A DNA stretch of 64,000 nucleotides from Artemia franciscana (Eukaryota > Arthropoda > Branchiopoda > Anostraca > Artemiidae), in contig NC_088864.1 of the NCBI RefSeq assembly GCF_032884065.1, positions 17,054,409-17,118,408 of the forward strand, in the 5' to 3' direction. Of the stretch, positions 11,431 to 21,722 are shown in pieces; position 1 is the stretch's first letter; each line of letters begins with the position of its first letter. The notes beneath the pieces were generated by a model that had not been told where the DNA came from, did no database searches, and worked only from the letters and a program-made list of their open reading frames with translations. Position numbers and translations under genes: made by a program.

Positions 11431-12965
11431 AAATGTAGCTAAAAGGAATGGAGCGTCTGCACAACTTGTGTTGCTTGCCCTTGAGTCCTGGCCTCCCACC
11501 CCAAGAAATGTCTTTTTTTACTCCAACAATTCTCAAAATTAAGATCCGGGTGTCACGATAAAATTACAAGGGTACACAGGGACAAAACTAGCACTAGAGG
11601 TTTTTTTTACTATCTTGTGACTTTTAACCCTTTAGAAAGGGCAATAGGCCCTAAACGCAGACTCTTTTCATAAATAGGAGCTTGAGTTGCTACATCACAG
11701 CGGTGATTATATTATCACTTAACGGTATAAGGATTAGAGTTCAAACAAGTTGTGTCAATGAGGAACGCAGTGGAAGGACAGTAGCCTAGTCCCTAGCCAA
11801 AACGCCATAGCTTTTATGTAGTTTCTTATCGTCCTATTCTTTTAATATAATGTGTCTGTTCTTTCTTTTTTGGCGACCCCCCGCATCAAACACGTTCCTG
11901 TTTATGTTCCTAGAGCGATTTATTTGCAGATGATCTACACCAAGGTACAAACACTTTAACTTCTTTCAGTTGTGCTGTCAAATCTTCAAAACAGCAAAAA
12001 ACAGGTGAACTACATGAAAAACATAGGGAACTACGAAACGAACTATAAAAATGAGATTTCGGTGCCCCCCCCCTTGCATGCTTGCCTCTTTATATGAGTA
12101 GTTTCTTGCTATAGATTCTTGGTAATATTCGAGATAGAATTCAACTTTTGTGAAACCTTAGCTGCAATCTTCAGCTAAGCAGCATAATTGCACCAAAGAA
12201 TGATTCAAGTATGCGAAAACCCCATAGAAAAGAAACCTTATTGAAACGTTTTTTTTTTTACTTTTCAATGGGAAGATTCTAGCTTCAAGCTTACCACAAT
12301 AGAGACATTAACCCCTCCCTCCCCCTTCCCCAAATACAACCAATTTGCAATTTTTATGGCCAACATTTTCGTAAGATTTTCCCACAAGTTCCATAAAATT
12401 TTCCCACAAGCTCCCGAGACATATCAAACCATAGGGTAAAAAATAAATGATATACTTCGAAGGAAAAACAGGTCTACAGACTCTTAAACAAACTCATTTT
12501 CCGCTAAAGTTTACCCTCGGACCAAAATCAAAAATTGAATAGAAAATCTGCATACAAAGCTTCCATAACCACGATTCCTTTGAAAAAGACCTGACCAAGC
12601 AAATATATTATATCTATCCGCACGCCTTGGTTGCTCTCTTCTATCTAAGGTGTAAACTAAGCCAAGTTTCTCAAAACATTGCTAAAAGTGCCAAAGATTT
12701 TTTTTAAACACCGATGACATTAAAATAAAAACTTCTTTGCTTCCCTTGACCCATCTTAAGTCTATTAATACCTGAAAACTACGATTTTTCAAAGATTTTT
12801 CTTCTGGTTATTTTTAAATTATGAAGTTTATAGGGCAGCACCACGTTTTTGTCACCTGGCAGATTTAATCGTGAACACAAACAAGCAAAAGTGTCTGTAA
12901 AAATTCAAACATTAACAATCGGTGGATTTTCAATGACAACTACACCCTATAAAAGGTATAAAAAG
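11431..12965. other. No gene recognised
   Basis: AT-rich unclassified sequence. The short C-rich stretch near 12310-12430, with TTTTCCCACAAG repeated, resembles the CCC-rich words of repeat R1. No ORF can be supported. Confidence 0.45.
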
Positions 12966-13325
12966 TTATAACTTTTTATACTGTTTGCTGCCATCTGCTT
13001 TTAGTTTTTTTGTTGATTTCTCATCTAAGTTTTTTCTTTCTTTTTTTGTGCCCGCTACTTCAGAAACTACAGAACTGCAGATGGATAAATTTTTCATTAA
13101 AAATTTAATTCCTTTTTTTTTCAATTTAAAAATAAGGTTGTGTAAATCCACGTAATCCGTCCAATAATCAGATATCATTTTCACTGTCCTTGGTACTTCA
13201 AAGTAATACGTGTTAATCTCCTCAAAGTGAGCACACTCAGATATCCTCAAAGCATTTACTGTCTTTTCTATCATTTCTTTGTTACGGTATGAAATTGACG
13301 CAGCGACATAACTTCTGCGACACAT
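12966..13325 (-). CDS. Unrecognised 119-residue coding candidate with lysine-rich tail
   Basis: I do not recognise a family. The frame runs from ATG at 13325 to a stop ending at 12966. The first ~75 residues have an ordinary globular composition, with YYFEVPRTVK and DYWTDYVDLHNLIFKLKKKG. The last ~40 are strongly basic (KKERKNLDEKSTKKLK), as in nuclear or nucleic-acid-binding proteins. An acceptor-like CAG lies just inside the start (about 13314), so this could be a terminal exon rather than a complete gene. No AATAAA signal is visible shortly downstream. A decayed relative on the plus strand near 24530-24700 shares GTACCAAGGACAGTGAAAAT, which suggests either a transposon ORF or a gene with a pseudogene copy. 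Confidence 0.4.
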   Translation of the reverse strand: MCRRSYVAASISYRNKEMIEKTVNALRISECAHFEEINTYYFEVPRTVKMISDYWTDYVDLHNLIFKLKKKGIKFLMKNLSICSSVVSEVAGTKKERKNLDEKSTKKLKADGSKQYKKL

Positions 13326-13329
13326 TTCT

Positions 13330-13993
13330 ATGACCAGTTACGACACAATCTGCCTATACGGACATACACCCTTACATAGGCATTCGGACCTGTACAAGGA
13401 GGTCTTCTAGGGTGGCCATATAACTATGCGGAGAAAGGGGGATCTGGTGTCTGAAACAGTACAAATGTGTACGCCAAAAATACGGATTTTCGCGCACCTC
13501 GAGTTTTTTCAAAAATTCCGTAAGAAGGGGAGTCTTGTATTGATCTAGGGCTTTGCCATTTGTGAATATATTGGCCTTGTATAATCTTTTCCCCTTTCAT
13601 ATCGCATTGCCTAAATAAAGTGGCTTCCGTGCATTTTCCCCCAAGCGACTTCGTATGGGAGTGGTCGTAGAAACGCAAGAGAGAGGGGAGGGGTCAGTTG
13701 AAAGTGCTAGTTCTCTTTTTGGAACTGAAAAAGGGTTGGAGGGGATCCTGGCCACCTATGACGCCCTTTTTAGTTGTCCTCCCCCTCAACCACAAAAAAT
13801 TGACTTGCAATTTTGTTCAAAATAATCAAAAAGTCCAAGAATGATGCCACCAGGAATGGCATGATCCCAAACAGCCCCTGGGCTAGGGCAAGGGCTGTAA
13901 ATTACAGGTTTTACACGTAAGTTTTTCCTTATTAGGTAAGCAGGGGGGAAGGCATGTTTGATCCTAATTCACCAAAAAGGCTAAGTGTATTGT
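13330..13993. other. No gene recognised
   Basis: The frame at 13424-13678 shows no domain. Nothing else can be supported. Confidence 0.45.
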
Positions 13994-14830
13994 GGTGAAT
14001 CTTTCGGGGAATGTTGAACTAAATCAAAACACTATATCCAGAATATCAAAAGGGCGTATCTGCAATATCTCAGCACTGACTATGGGTATCAAGTTGAAAC
14101 TTTTGTGTTGATGGGGATTTAAAACTAAATTAAGATACACTGTCTCAGGGGATGCTGAGAGGGGTGGTAGATTAAATCAAAATACCCTGTGTGACCAAGT
14201 TATTGAAAGGACGTATCCGCAATATCTCAGGAGCGGCTTCGGGTATCCAGTTGAAACTGCCAGAGAATTTTAAGGGGCATATTGAACTAAATCAAACAAT
14301 GCTATGTGTATCCAGGATGTCGAGAGGGTGAATCTCCTATATCTCAATAACGGTAAAGGGCATCAAGTTGAAAATTTCAAGAGGTGTCGAAGAGGATGCT
14401 AAACTAAATAAGAAGACACTATCTGCATCCAGATTATCGAAAGGAAATATCAGCAATATCTCTGAAAAGGCTACGGATATTCGGCTGAAACTTTCAGGGA
14501 ATGTTGAGAGGGGTGCTGGATTAAATCAAAAGACACTGTGTGTGACCATGTTACTGAAAGGACGTATCTGCAATATCTTAGGAACGGCTAAGGATATCAA
14601 GTTAAAACTGTCAGGGAATGATGAGGAACATAATGAACTAAATCGAAAGACACAATGTGCATCCAGGTTGTCAAAAGGGTTATTTGCAATATTTCATTAA
14701 CATTTAGGCCATTCAAGCTGAAACTTTCAAGGGGTGTTGAGGATTATACTGAAATAAATCAAAATAGAACATCTCGATCCGGGTTGTCAAAAGGGCGTAT
14801 CAGTAATGTCTCAGAAATAGCTTAAAGCAT
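13994..14830 (+). repeat. 117-bp tandem array, about seven diverged units
   Basis: Each unit carries AACTAAATC, CACTGTGTG or a variant, CATCCAGG, AAAGGGCGTATC or AAAGGACGTATC, GCAATATCTCAG, GGTATCAAGTTGAAAC and TTCAGGG. The period is about 117 bp, a multiple of three, so frames stay open across units. The 110-codon frame at 14368-14700 is a by-product of this, with a 39-residue period. The array ends exactly where the TIR element at 14832 begins. Confidence 0.85.
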
Positions 14831-14831
14831 T

Positions 14832-15405
14832 AAGGCCGTGATTAAGTGAACTTGAAAACATCGAGCTTCAAAATTGAAGTTAGGGTAGCCTTCTGTCTCT
14901 CAATTCTCTAGAGACCGTCGATTGTCAAAAACCCTTCGAATAGCACTTATTCATTGGCGGAAATAGCAGGTTAATTATACCGGCTTGTCAATCTGGTCTC
15001 TAGGGCAATCTGAAACGATTGTTTCTGGCAAAAACTTGTAAAAATTTCAGGTAGCTGAAAATATTCTATGGGACTGTTCGAAAATAGGAAAATACATCGA
15101 AAAATGGTTGCAATCATCTTACAGGTTATTGTCTTCTGCTCATGATAGTACCGATTTTGTTCTAAAATCAATATCCTTCATAGAGTACACTTATGAAAAA
15201 GAGCTAGACATTTTCTAAGGTTTCTAAGCAATTAGAGGAAATAGAGCAAAATCCTAGCAAACATTTTATAGCATCTTCAAGAAGCTACGGCCTGATATTA
15301 AAAGCGGTATCTTCCGCCAATTAATACTTGAGAACTTTTTAAATATAAATTTTCAATTCTAACATGGGATTTTCGAGTTCCATCAGTTCACTTAATCACG
15401 GCCTT
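14832..15405. mobile_element. 574-bp TIR element (MITE-like)
   Basis: The 5' end AAGGCCGTGATTAAGTGAAC is repeated inverted at the 3' end (15385-15405), giving perfect 21-bp terminal inverted repeats, with weaker similarity further inward. No transposase frame is present. I cannot define a target-site duplication from the flanks, so the superfamily is open. Confidence 0.8.
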
Positions 15406-16071
15406 CAGGATAATGGCGCTCTACCTTTTAGAAGACTTATGGGATGTTAGCCCTACTCCTGTTTGGTGTAATTCCAGTTCGATTTAGGTTTGAATTGACT
15501 ATTCCTTGTAATTTCTCTGTTCATTTTTGGAACTCATTTAGTTATTGATAGTGATTTCTGTTCGTTTTAAGTTTGAATTGTTATTCTTCTTTATTTCTGC
15601 TTCTCTTTAGTTTATTAAGACATCTCTTTACTTCTCTTTGAAAAACTTATTTTTTGGAATTTTTAAAATTAGTTCTACAAAAATATTACAGCTAAAGTAT
15701 ATTTGCTGTGCGATGTATTTTTTATTTTTTATTTTTACCCCTCTGTCTAATTAAAAAACTACACCAATTTAATAGAATCAAATTGGTTTGTTGTAATTTC
15801 TTCAAGTCAGCCTTGTTTTGATATGATACAAATTTGATATTCTAGTTATAGATCCAGATTGCCACAGATTTCCATCAATATCCAGATAAGATGCTACGAA
15901 ATAAGGATGAATTTTCCGAGAAATAACTATTTCCTAAGATGAAAATTTATCTCGGCTCCTGTCAAACAGCTAAAATTAGAGAAGAAATAATAAAGATGAA
16001 ATTAATAAGGTCCTAAAAGTGTTTGACAGGCGTAGTAACTATCGTATATAGGTCAATCCAAGGAGGTGAAC
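15406..16071. other. No gene recognised
   Basis: AT-rich sequence without ORFs or visible repeat boundaries. Confidence 0.45.
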
Positions 16072-16131
16072 AGTCTGTATTGATAAGCGTAGGTGTAAAG
16101 ATACACCTTCTTCGACTATGACCTTGTGTAC
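16072..16131 (+). repeat. Fragment of a duplicated unit, left of R1
   Basis: About 60 bp, with TATTGATAAGCGTAGGTGTAAAGAT leading up to TGTACAA, resemble 17875-17945. Together with 17616-17820 it appears to be one unit of a local duplication split by the R1 copy at 16132-17615. Confidence 0.5.
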
Positions 16132-17615
16132 AATTAAATAAAAAAAACAAGTTTTTTTTTTACTGAAAGTAAGCGTAAAGAGCAGGACGTTGAAGAGGAT
16201 ACAGCCCCTTTCATATACGGGGTAATTTCTGTACGTTTTAAGTTTTAATGTCGCTCCTTACTTTCAGTTAAAAAAAACTTGTTTTTTTATTTAATTTCTG
16301 AAGGTTTTTTAGTTAGTCCATGTTTTGATTTCGGCTCTCCGCAGATGAATAATTAAAACGAAATTTGAATATTTATTTATTTGGCTAAATGGCTTTCCCA
16401 TAGTTTTGATCGAACGATTTTGAAAAAAAGGAGGGGGAGGAGGCCCCGTTGCCCTCCAATTTTTCGGGTACTTAAAAAGGCAACTAGAAATTACAAATTA
16501 GCTTACGTAACAAACTTCTATATTCGTATGTTTTTATTACGTATATGAGAGGGTTGGCCCACTAGTCAATACCTCGCTCTTTACACTAAAGCTTAAATTT
16601 TGTCCGAATTCCTTAGGAATGATCCCTGAATCACAAAGGCCGTAGAATAAATAGTTAAAATTACTAAAAATACTTTAGCGTATAGAGTGAGGTATTAAGA
16701 GGAGGTGAACCCCTTATATGTGTAATATTTTCTGTTCATTTTAAGTTTTAATGGTGCTCCTTACTTTCAGTTGAAAAAACTTTTTCATATTTATTTTTTC
16801 ATTTTTTTAAATAATGCTAGAAAATTCTGCGCCCCCTTCATGGAAATCTTCTTCCCTCATGACAAATTCCTCCATAGAAAGTTCCCCCACTTAACCCCCT
16901 CTTCTCAACCCCTCGTCCCAACCAACGCCTGTACACTTCCCAATAACCATTACTATCTGCAAACACTTGTCAAAGTTTGTAACATGCAGCCCCTCCCACG
17001 GGAACTGTGGGGGAGTAAGTCGTCCCCAAAGACATAGTTATAAGGTTTTTCGACTATGCTGAATAAAATGGCTGTCTCAGAATTTTGATCCGATGACTTT
17101 GGGAAAAAATGACCGTGGGAGGGGGCCTAGATACCCTCCAATTTTTTTGGTCCCTTAAAAAGGGCACTAGAACTTTTCATTTCCGTTCGAATGAGCCCTC
17201 TCGCAAAATTCTAGGACCACTGGGTCGATACGATCACCCCTTAAAAACAAAACAAACAAACACGCATCCGTGATTTGTGTTCTGGCAAAAAATACAAAAT
17301 TCCACATTTTGTAGATAGGAGCTTGGAAACAGTAGGGTTTTCTGATACGCTGAATCTGATGGTGTGATTTTCGTTAAGATTCTATGACTTTTAGGGGGTT
17401 TTTCCTCCTATTTTCTAAAATAAGGAAAATTTTCTCAGGCTCGTAACTTTTGATGGGTAAGACTAAACTTGATGAAACTTATATATTTCAAATCAGAATT
17501 AAAATACGATTCTTTTGATGTAAATATTTGTATCAAAATTCCGTTTTTTAGAGTTTTGGTTACTATTGAGCCGGGTCGCTCCTTACTACAGTTCGTTACC
17601 ACGAACTGTTTGATT
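16132..17615 (+). repeat. Dispersed repeat R1, long copy
   Basis: A nearly complete R1 copy. It starts with AAATAAAAAAAACAAG and ACTGAAAGTAAG, then runs through GAGCAGGACGTTGAAGAGGA, GTTTTAATGTCGCTCCTTAC, the CCC-rich word region (16820-16930), GGGTCGATACGATCACCCC and GATTCTTTTGATGTAA, to the hairpin CAGTTCGTTACCACGAACTG near 17589-17608. The frame at 17469-17684 is repeat sequence, not a gene. Confidence 0.85.
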
Positions 17616-18170
17616 CCGATATGGGTTCATGGTTTAAGCTTAGCGAAGGAAGAAAGTGTGTATTGTGGAGACTTTCTCAGCTGAACTTCATAGTGAAACA
17701 TTAACAAAGCCCTATCTTATACAACAGACAATATGAATCGTCCGTTTTTCAACTGCTAACATCGTAACCAGAAAACAACCGAAAATATGCCAGGGGTCAA
17801 GACTGTTAAGGTGTTTCAAGCTTTGACTGGCTTAATAATTTTCGTATAATGTCTGGCAATCCAAGAAAGTGCGTACTCTATATTGCTAGCGTAGATGTAA
17901 AGATGCTTACGACTGTGCTATGGCCTCATGTACAATGCCGATTGGACTTGCCGGTTTGAGCTTACCAAAGGAAGCAGGTGTCTTGTGGAAGCTTTCTCAG
18001 CAGAACTTTCTACTGCAACATAAACAAAGCACTTATCTTATGCAATGACACAATGAATCGTATGTTTCTCAGCAGCTTCAATCAACCCAGACAACAACTG
18101 GAATTGTGCAGGAGCTATGCTTCCAATCAGTTATGGAAAAAGTTCCAAAGCTGCCAGTAGCAGAATTCGA
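17616..18170 (+). repeat. Local ~320-bp duplication, possible retrotransposon remnant
   Basis: The segments at 17620-17820 and 17938-18125 align over AGCTTAGCGAAGGAAG / AGCTTACCAAAGGAAG, CTTTCTCAGC, GAAACATTAACAAAGC / GCAACATAAACAAAGC and ATGAATCGT. Translations are broken but contain GLSLPKE followed by a VEAF-like reading. This faintly resembles the integrase region of Ty1/copia elements. That assignment is weak. Confidence 0.45.
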
Positions 18171-18463
18171 CGGAATTTCAAAAGCTGCCGACACTGTAGC
18201 AGAATAACCTGTGTTTCGACAGCTTTTCTTTGAGCAAAAAGTATTTTTATATGTAAAAATGGTATTTTCAGACAATATCTTCCAATAAATTTGAAAACTG
18301 TCAAGTAGCATTGCTACTCCACTACCCCACTTTTTTCACGGCGGCTTCCAATCCTTTATTTTACTTTACATCTCTGCCTTCTGATTCTGTGTATAGCTTG
18401 AGCAAGTCAAAATTTCACCAAAGGTGTAATCAAAGATCCTCTGGTAAAAAAAAATGTTGTACA

Positions 18464-18500
18464 TGTCTATTATATAAAACACACTCGAGAAGTAATCAAA
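18464..18500 (+). repeat. Solo end of the TGTCTATTATATAAAACAC element family
   Basis: TGTCTATTATATAAAACACA followed by CTCGAGAAGT is identical to the outer end of the element at 20635-21722. No partner end is visible nearby, so this is a solo or truncated copy. Confidence 0.75.
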
Positions 18501-18547
18501 AATTGTAATCAAAGATTGAGCTTGAATCATGTATGCAGCAGCATTGA

Positions 18548-19215
18548 AGAATCTATAAAAAAATGATATTTAGTAACCGAAACTCTAAAAAACGAAATTT
18601 TGATATCAATAGATACATCAAAAGAATTAACTTATTATGCTGATTCCAAATATATAAGATTCATTAAGCTTAGTGTTACCCATAAAAGGCTACGAGCCTG
18701 CGAAAATTTGTCTGATTTTCAAAAAAAAGGGAAACGCGCCCTAAAAGCCTAAGAATCTTAATGAAAATCACACCATCAAATTCAGCGTATAAAGAACCCT
18801 ACTGTAGACATTTCAAGCTTCTATGTGGCATTTTTTGTCAGAAGAAAGATCAGGGATGTGTGTTAATTTGTTTTTGTTTTCTCTCCAGTTATAATCGTAT
18901 CAATTTATGAAACCTATGGTCCTAGAACATTGGGAGGTGGCTCATTTGAACGGAAATGCGTAACGCTATGCCTTACGCTAAAGTTTAACTAATTGTCCCA
19001 ATTTTTGAGAACAACTCCAGAAACACAAGGGTCGTTTAGTTAGAACAATAACAAGCTTTTTTAGAAGTGCTAAAAACTATAGCTTGAAGAGTAAGGTATT
19101 AAGAGGGGGGCAACCCCTTCATATAAGCAATAATTTCCGTTCGTTTTGATTTTTAATGTTGCTCCTTACTTTCAGTTAAAAAAACTTCTAATTTTTTTAT
19201 TTAATTTTCTATAAA
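18548..19215 (-). repeat. Dispersed repeat R1, head-to-head copy
   Basis: The first part (to about 18960) is R1 in minus orientation (TAGTAACCGAAACTCTAAAA, ACATCAAAAGAATT, CCCATAAAAGGCTACGAGCC). From about 19090 the sequence is R1 in plus orientation (AGAGTAAGGTATTAAGAGG, TAATGTTGCTCCTTACTTTC). The copy therefore has a foldback layout. Confidence 0.75.
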
Positions 19216-19411
19216 AGAAAAGGTTAATAATTTATCCTGGCATATAATGATTGAATGGTAACTGTAAAATGTTTTGTATTCTTGCAGAGGAATATAGTGA
19301 TTGGATAGTAGCCTTATAATATCGTATACTGGGAAAACTTAAACGCGTTACAGTTAAAAGGCGAAAAGTTGGTTGTTGAAAACCCAAAAGAACGACATCA
19401 AAACTCCCAGC

Positions 19412-19826
19412 GGTACTTATCTGTTATAGCGCCTATGTTAAGTTCTTCATCTTAGTAGAACCTGTTCCCCTGACTAATCCTATTGAAATATCTTAAAATA
19501 TGATACTTTTGAAAGAAATTTGGGCTATACATTTGCACATTAGGGGGAGGGGGTAAAATATAGCGGTTCTGCATACAAAATGTGTTAGGTACAATTATTC
19601 TACACATTATGAAGTAAGAATTGTCTTCTAACTTCACATTGTCCAAATACTCTACCCCCCCCCCCTTTGTGCAAATATATAGCCCAAATTATATATTTCC
19701 CATCTATTCAGTCACTTCTCTTTGTCTTGTCTCACACTAAGCTGAAAGAAACTAGCGAAAGAAACCGGTTCTACAGTGCGTCAATGGATGAAGAACTTAA
19801 CATGGGCACTATAACAGATAAGTACC
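19412..19826. mobile_element. 415-bp foldback/MITE element with 8-bp target duplication
   Basis: It begins GGTACTTATCTGTTATAG and ends with the reverse complement CTATAACAGATAAGTACC. Inverted similarity continues inward through TGTTAAGTTCTTCATC and the GGGCTATA region, so the arms reach about 150 bp with gaps. Flanks CTCCCAGC (19404-19411) and CTGCCAGC (19827-19834) match at 7 of 8 positions, consistent with an 8-bp target-site duplication. No transposase is encoded. Frames at 19452-19646 and 19667-19936 are arm sequence. Confidence 0.8.
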
Positions 19827-19834
19827 CTGCCAGC

Positions 19835-20634
19835 AATTTTAAGAATGCGTTAACAACTAAGACAACTGAAAGATGCGAGATGGATTACCTATACAGCCAG
19901 CCGACGAAACATTGTGAGGCTCGATTCATATTTTGAGTTCCATTAGGGATGAATTTGTCCTTGCATACAAAGGGAAGGGATTCCTCATGAAAACCTTGCA
20001 ATGGCTCTCTTGGAATATTTTACAATAAAAGCAGAGAAAGTATTAAAGTGCAAATTAAGCAGATGTAAGATAGAGGAGATGGATATAATTAGCGAGGATC
20101 TTGAATATTTAGCCAGATGGCACCAAAGGAAGTGATCGGCATTTTAAGAAATTGACAGGAAGTGATCTTTCATACTTGTACAAGTAAAAGATAGAAACGA
20201 AGCCTCAGTTAAAGATAAAAAAAAGTACTAATGAGAGATGGGGTGGACGGTTGAAAATGTTAAACCCTCATACAGTTGTATTAAATGATATAGAAAGAAA
20301 TGAAAAAGTTTTCGACAATTTGAAGGGAAGGAAGATTCAGTTTCCATGGAGTTCTAGACGGTACAAAAAGAATTGGAAAACAATAAGACAACCAGGTGTT
20401 ATTTGCATGGTAAATGAGTTTAAATACGCTGGTTACTCTGTTAAGAGATAAGTTACTCAAGATGACAAATATGATTTTTAGAGTTGATACAACCCAAACA
20501 GTTTTGCATACCCCCTTGGTGCATACGTTTGAAGAATCTATATAAAATTGGTATTTACTTCATACTGCAGATAGGGGCAAGGAGAACACCAAAATCTCCC
20601 AGGATTAAAAAAAACGACTATCGATTTTGGTTAT
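19835..20634. other. No gene recognised
   Basis: The 66-residue frame at 20251-20451 has no recognisable domain. Otherwise featureless. Confidence 0.45.
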
Positions 20635-21722
20635 TGTCTATTATATAAAACACACTCGAGAAGTGAAGTTTGGTGACAATAATGAAAATAGAATACTTTA
20701 TTAGCAAAATTGCTAAGGTCATTAATGAATTATTAAATTGGGAGCTTCGGCGTGGGCTAACCGTCTCAAAGACAAAGAAAAGTTCATTATTAACGCGATT
20801 CTTGACCTAGTTCTTTTTAGTTCATTATTAACGCAATTCTTGAGGAAAATGGTCAATTTGCTTTGACTAGTGAGGGAATATACCGTCTCACCATGGATGT
20901 TCAAATTAAGATTTGGGATTTACCAAGATCCGAAGAACAGGCAATTATATTTTTCATTATAAGCGTTTGTTGCCCAAATCAAAACACTGCGTCAATGGAC
21001 ATTCCATGACTTTGTGCTCTTACGAGAAGCAACATTTTTGGAAATGTAACACTGCGCCCTGGGAACATATTTTCAAGTTGTAGTTTTCACAATTCGGTCC
21101 TACCAAGGACCGAAGAACAGGCAATTATATTTTTCCAGGATAACGGGTTGTTGCCCAAAACAAAACACTGCGTCAATGGACACATCATGACTTTGTGCTC
21201 TTATGAGAAGCAACATTTTTGGAAATGTAACACTGCGCCCTGGGAGCATATTTCCAAGTTGTAGTTTTCACAATTCGGTCCTACCAAGGACCGAAGAACA
21301 GGCAATTATATTTTTCCAGGATAAGGGGTTGTTGCCCAAAACAAAACACTGCGTCAATGGACACATCATGACTTTGTGCTCTTACGAGAAGCAACATTTT
21401 TGGAAATGTAACACTGCGCCCTGGGAGCATATTTCCAAGTTGTAGTTTTCACAATTCGGTCCTACCAAGGACCGAAGAATAGCCAATTATATTTTTCCAG
21501 GATAAGGGGTTGTTGCCCAAAACAAAACACTGCGTCAATAGACACGCCATGACTTTGCACTTTTATGAGAAGAAACATTTTTGGAAGTGCAACACTGTGT
21601 TCTGGGCGCATATTTTCAAGTTGTAGTTTTCACAATTTTGCTAATTAACTATTCTATTTTCACCATTTTTTCATTAGCGTTAACCAAATTTCACTTCTCG
21701 AGTGTGTTTTATATAATAGACA
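20635..21722. mobile_element. 1.09-kb TIR element carrying an internal 181-bp tandem array
   Basis: The outer arms 20635-20712 and 21633-21722 are inverted copies of each other. They start TGTCTATTATATAAAACACA and continue through CTCGAGAAGTGAA, AATGAAAATAGAAT and TTAGCAAAATTG. Between them lie a short spacer and about four 181-bp repeats. Related ends occur at 18464 and, more diverged, at 41115-41418. No protein is encoded. Terminal TCTATTATATAAAA words plus a central minisatellite recall non-autonomous Helentron/DINE-type rolling-circle elements, but that is only a hypothesis. The word TCGATTTTGGT occurs just outside both ends. Confidence 0.8.
20926..21640 (+). repeat. 181-bp tandem array, about four units
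   Basis: CGAAGAACAG starts at 20931, 21111 and 21292, with CGAAGAAT at 21473, so the period is 180-181 bp. Units share AACACTGCGTCAATGGACA, GAAGCAACATTTTTGGAAAT and CAAGTTGTAGTTTTCACAAT and are highly similar, hence recently amplified. The 80-residue frame at 21203-21445 arises from the array. Confidence 0.92.

Noticed and set aside
14368..14700. 110-codon open frame with a repeated 39-residue pattern
   Set aside because: It arises because the 117-bp tandem unit is a multiple of three. Neighbouring units are interrupted by stops and no domain is visible.
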